Source of the DNA: Anaerolineales bacterium UBA3082
GTDB taxonomy: Bacteria > Chloroflexota > Anaerolineae > UBA7937
Reading direction: 5' to 3'
Assembly: GCA_002366595.1 (NCBI GenBank)
Contig: DFBK01000086.1
Coordinates: 1 to 5,866 of the forward strand
Length of the DNA: 5,866 bases
Positions 5,235 through 5,866 of this stretch are shown piece after piece (the stretch's first letter is position 1; the number at the start of each line of letters is the position of its first letter). The notes beneath the pieces are model-generated. The model was not told where the DNA came from. It made no database searches and worked only from the letters and a program-made list of their open reading frames with translations. Both the position numbers and the translations under genes were made by a program.

Positions 5235-5866
5235 ATGGCCAAAGGGGTAGTCTTGGCCGGGGCGCTTGGCGAATGCGTGCATGTAGCCGGGGTACTGAGT
5301 TTCTTACGCCTGGCCGAGCAAGAAGGGTACCAAGGGGTCTTTCTTGGTCCGGCGGTTTCCGTGACCGATTTCGTGGCCGCCATATCCAAGCACCAGCCGG
5401 AGTTAGTAGCAGTTGGCTATCGCCTTAGCCCAGAGACAGGGGAACCGTTGCTACAGGAATTCACTAGGGCTATCGATAAGGCTGGGCTGTCCCGAGGGCG
5501 CTTCTGCTTCGGGGGCACTCCTCCCCTGGCGGCTATTGCCCGTCAGATTCCACTGTTCGAACGCGCCTTCTCGGGTGAAGAATCCGTTGAAGAGGTGATC
5601 GCATACCTACGAGGCCAGGCAATCGCTAAGAAAGCAGCGGAGAAGTCCCCTCAAACCTTTGTTGAAAGGCGTAGATGGAAATACCCTCGCCCCCTTTATC
5701 GACACCACTTCGGGTTACCCTACCTGGAAGACACCGTAGAGGGAGTGCAGCAATTGGCCGAATCAGGGCTATTGGATGTGGTCTCCTTGGGCCCAGATCA
5801 GGATGCTCAGGAGTTCTTCTTCCATCCCGAAAAGCAAGACCCCCGACGAAAGGGAGCCGGCGGCGT
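5235..5866 (+). CDS. Cobalamin (B12)-binding domain protein, 3' truncated by the window edge
   Basis: The frame runs open for 210 codons to the window end. ATG 5235 is preferred for its ribosome site (GAGG, 5 nt) and because the frame is open upstream only to a TGA at 5154. Residues 1 to about 125 look like a Rossmann-type B12-binding domain: VVLAGALGECVHVAGVL at 5-21 with the pivotal H16 and G19, GVFLGPAVS about 34-42, VAVGYRL at 58-64, and FGGTPP at 92-97. The usual D-x-H-x-x-G has Cys14 at the Asp position, and the S-x-L site reads Y62-R-L. H16 would be the lower cobalt ligand. A basic linker follows (about 130-150). From 156 a new segment begins, with RHHFGLP (156-162) and LGPDQDAQEFFF (185-196), resembling the start of a TIM-barrel partner of a mutase or methyltransferase. 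This suggests one chain with both B12 and catalytic parts. The reaction cannot be named. Confidence 0.7.
   Translation, partial: MAKGVVLAGALGECVHVAGVLSFLRLAEQEGYQGVFLGPAVSVTDFVAAISKHQPELVAVGYRLSPETGEPLLQEFTRAIDKAGLSRGRFCFGGTPPLAAIARQIPLFERAFSGEESVEEVIAYLRGQAIAKKAAEKSPQTFVERRRWKYPRPLYRHHFGLPYLEDTVEGVQQLAESGLLDVVSLGPDQDAQEFFFHPEKQDPRRKGAGG

Overview
The window looks like a chromosomal piece of a moderately high-GC bacterium, most plausibly Chloroflexota. That guess rests on a Pro/Thr/Ala repeat linker in an exported peptidase, an archaeal-type class I aldolase and a cobalamin-binding protein. It is an inference with modest confidence; no rRNA, tRNA or marker gene is present. Both window edges cut through genes, and I see no insertion sequence, CRISPR array or phage structural gene.

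Layout. (1) Positions 1-859 (+) hold the 3' part of a secreted or surface M23 (LytM-type) peptidase: repeat linker, catalytic domain, C-terminal beta-sandwich-like domain. (2) Positions 860-1317 are non-coding. Their right half carries a good sigma-70-type promoter and two palindromes, one overlapping the -35 box. (3) Positions 1318-2374 (+) hold a two-gene operon with a 14-nt overlap: a Panacea/SocA-like (DUF4065) protein and a PemK/MazF-fold protein. I read this as a toxin-antitoxin module, closed by an intrinsic hairpin at 2402-2430. (4) Positions 2479-2676 (-) encode a 65-residue cysteine-containing protein with a near-perfect Shine-Dalgarno and its own promoter, divergent from the next operon. 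(5) Positions 2840-4725 (+) hold an archaeal-type (FbaB/DhnA) class I fructose-bisphosphate aldolase, followed 44 nt later by an unrecognised four-helix membrane protein. (6) Positions 4726-5234 are non-coding, with a 47-nt element that can fold in two exclusive ways and then a promoter. (7) From 5235 (+) to the window end runs the 5' part of a cobalamin-binding protein whose C-terminal part resembles the start of a cobalamin-dependent mutase or transferase partner domain.

The genes do not form a single pathway. Housekeeping genes (aldolase, peptidase, cobalamin protein) flank a compact accessory TA module. The most interesting items are the Panacea-PemK pairing with its palindromic promoter, the small Cys protein, the orphan membrane protein, and the cobalamin protein with an atypical B12 motif.
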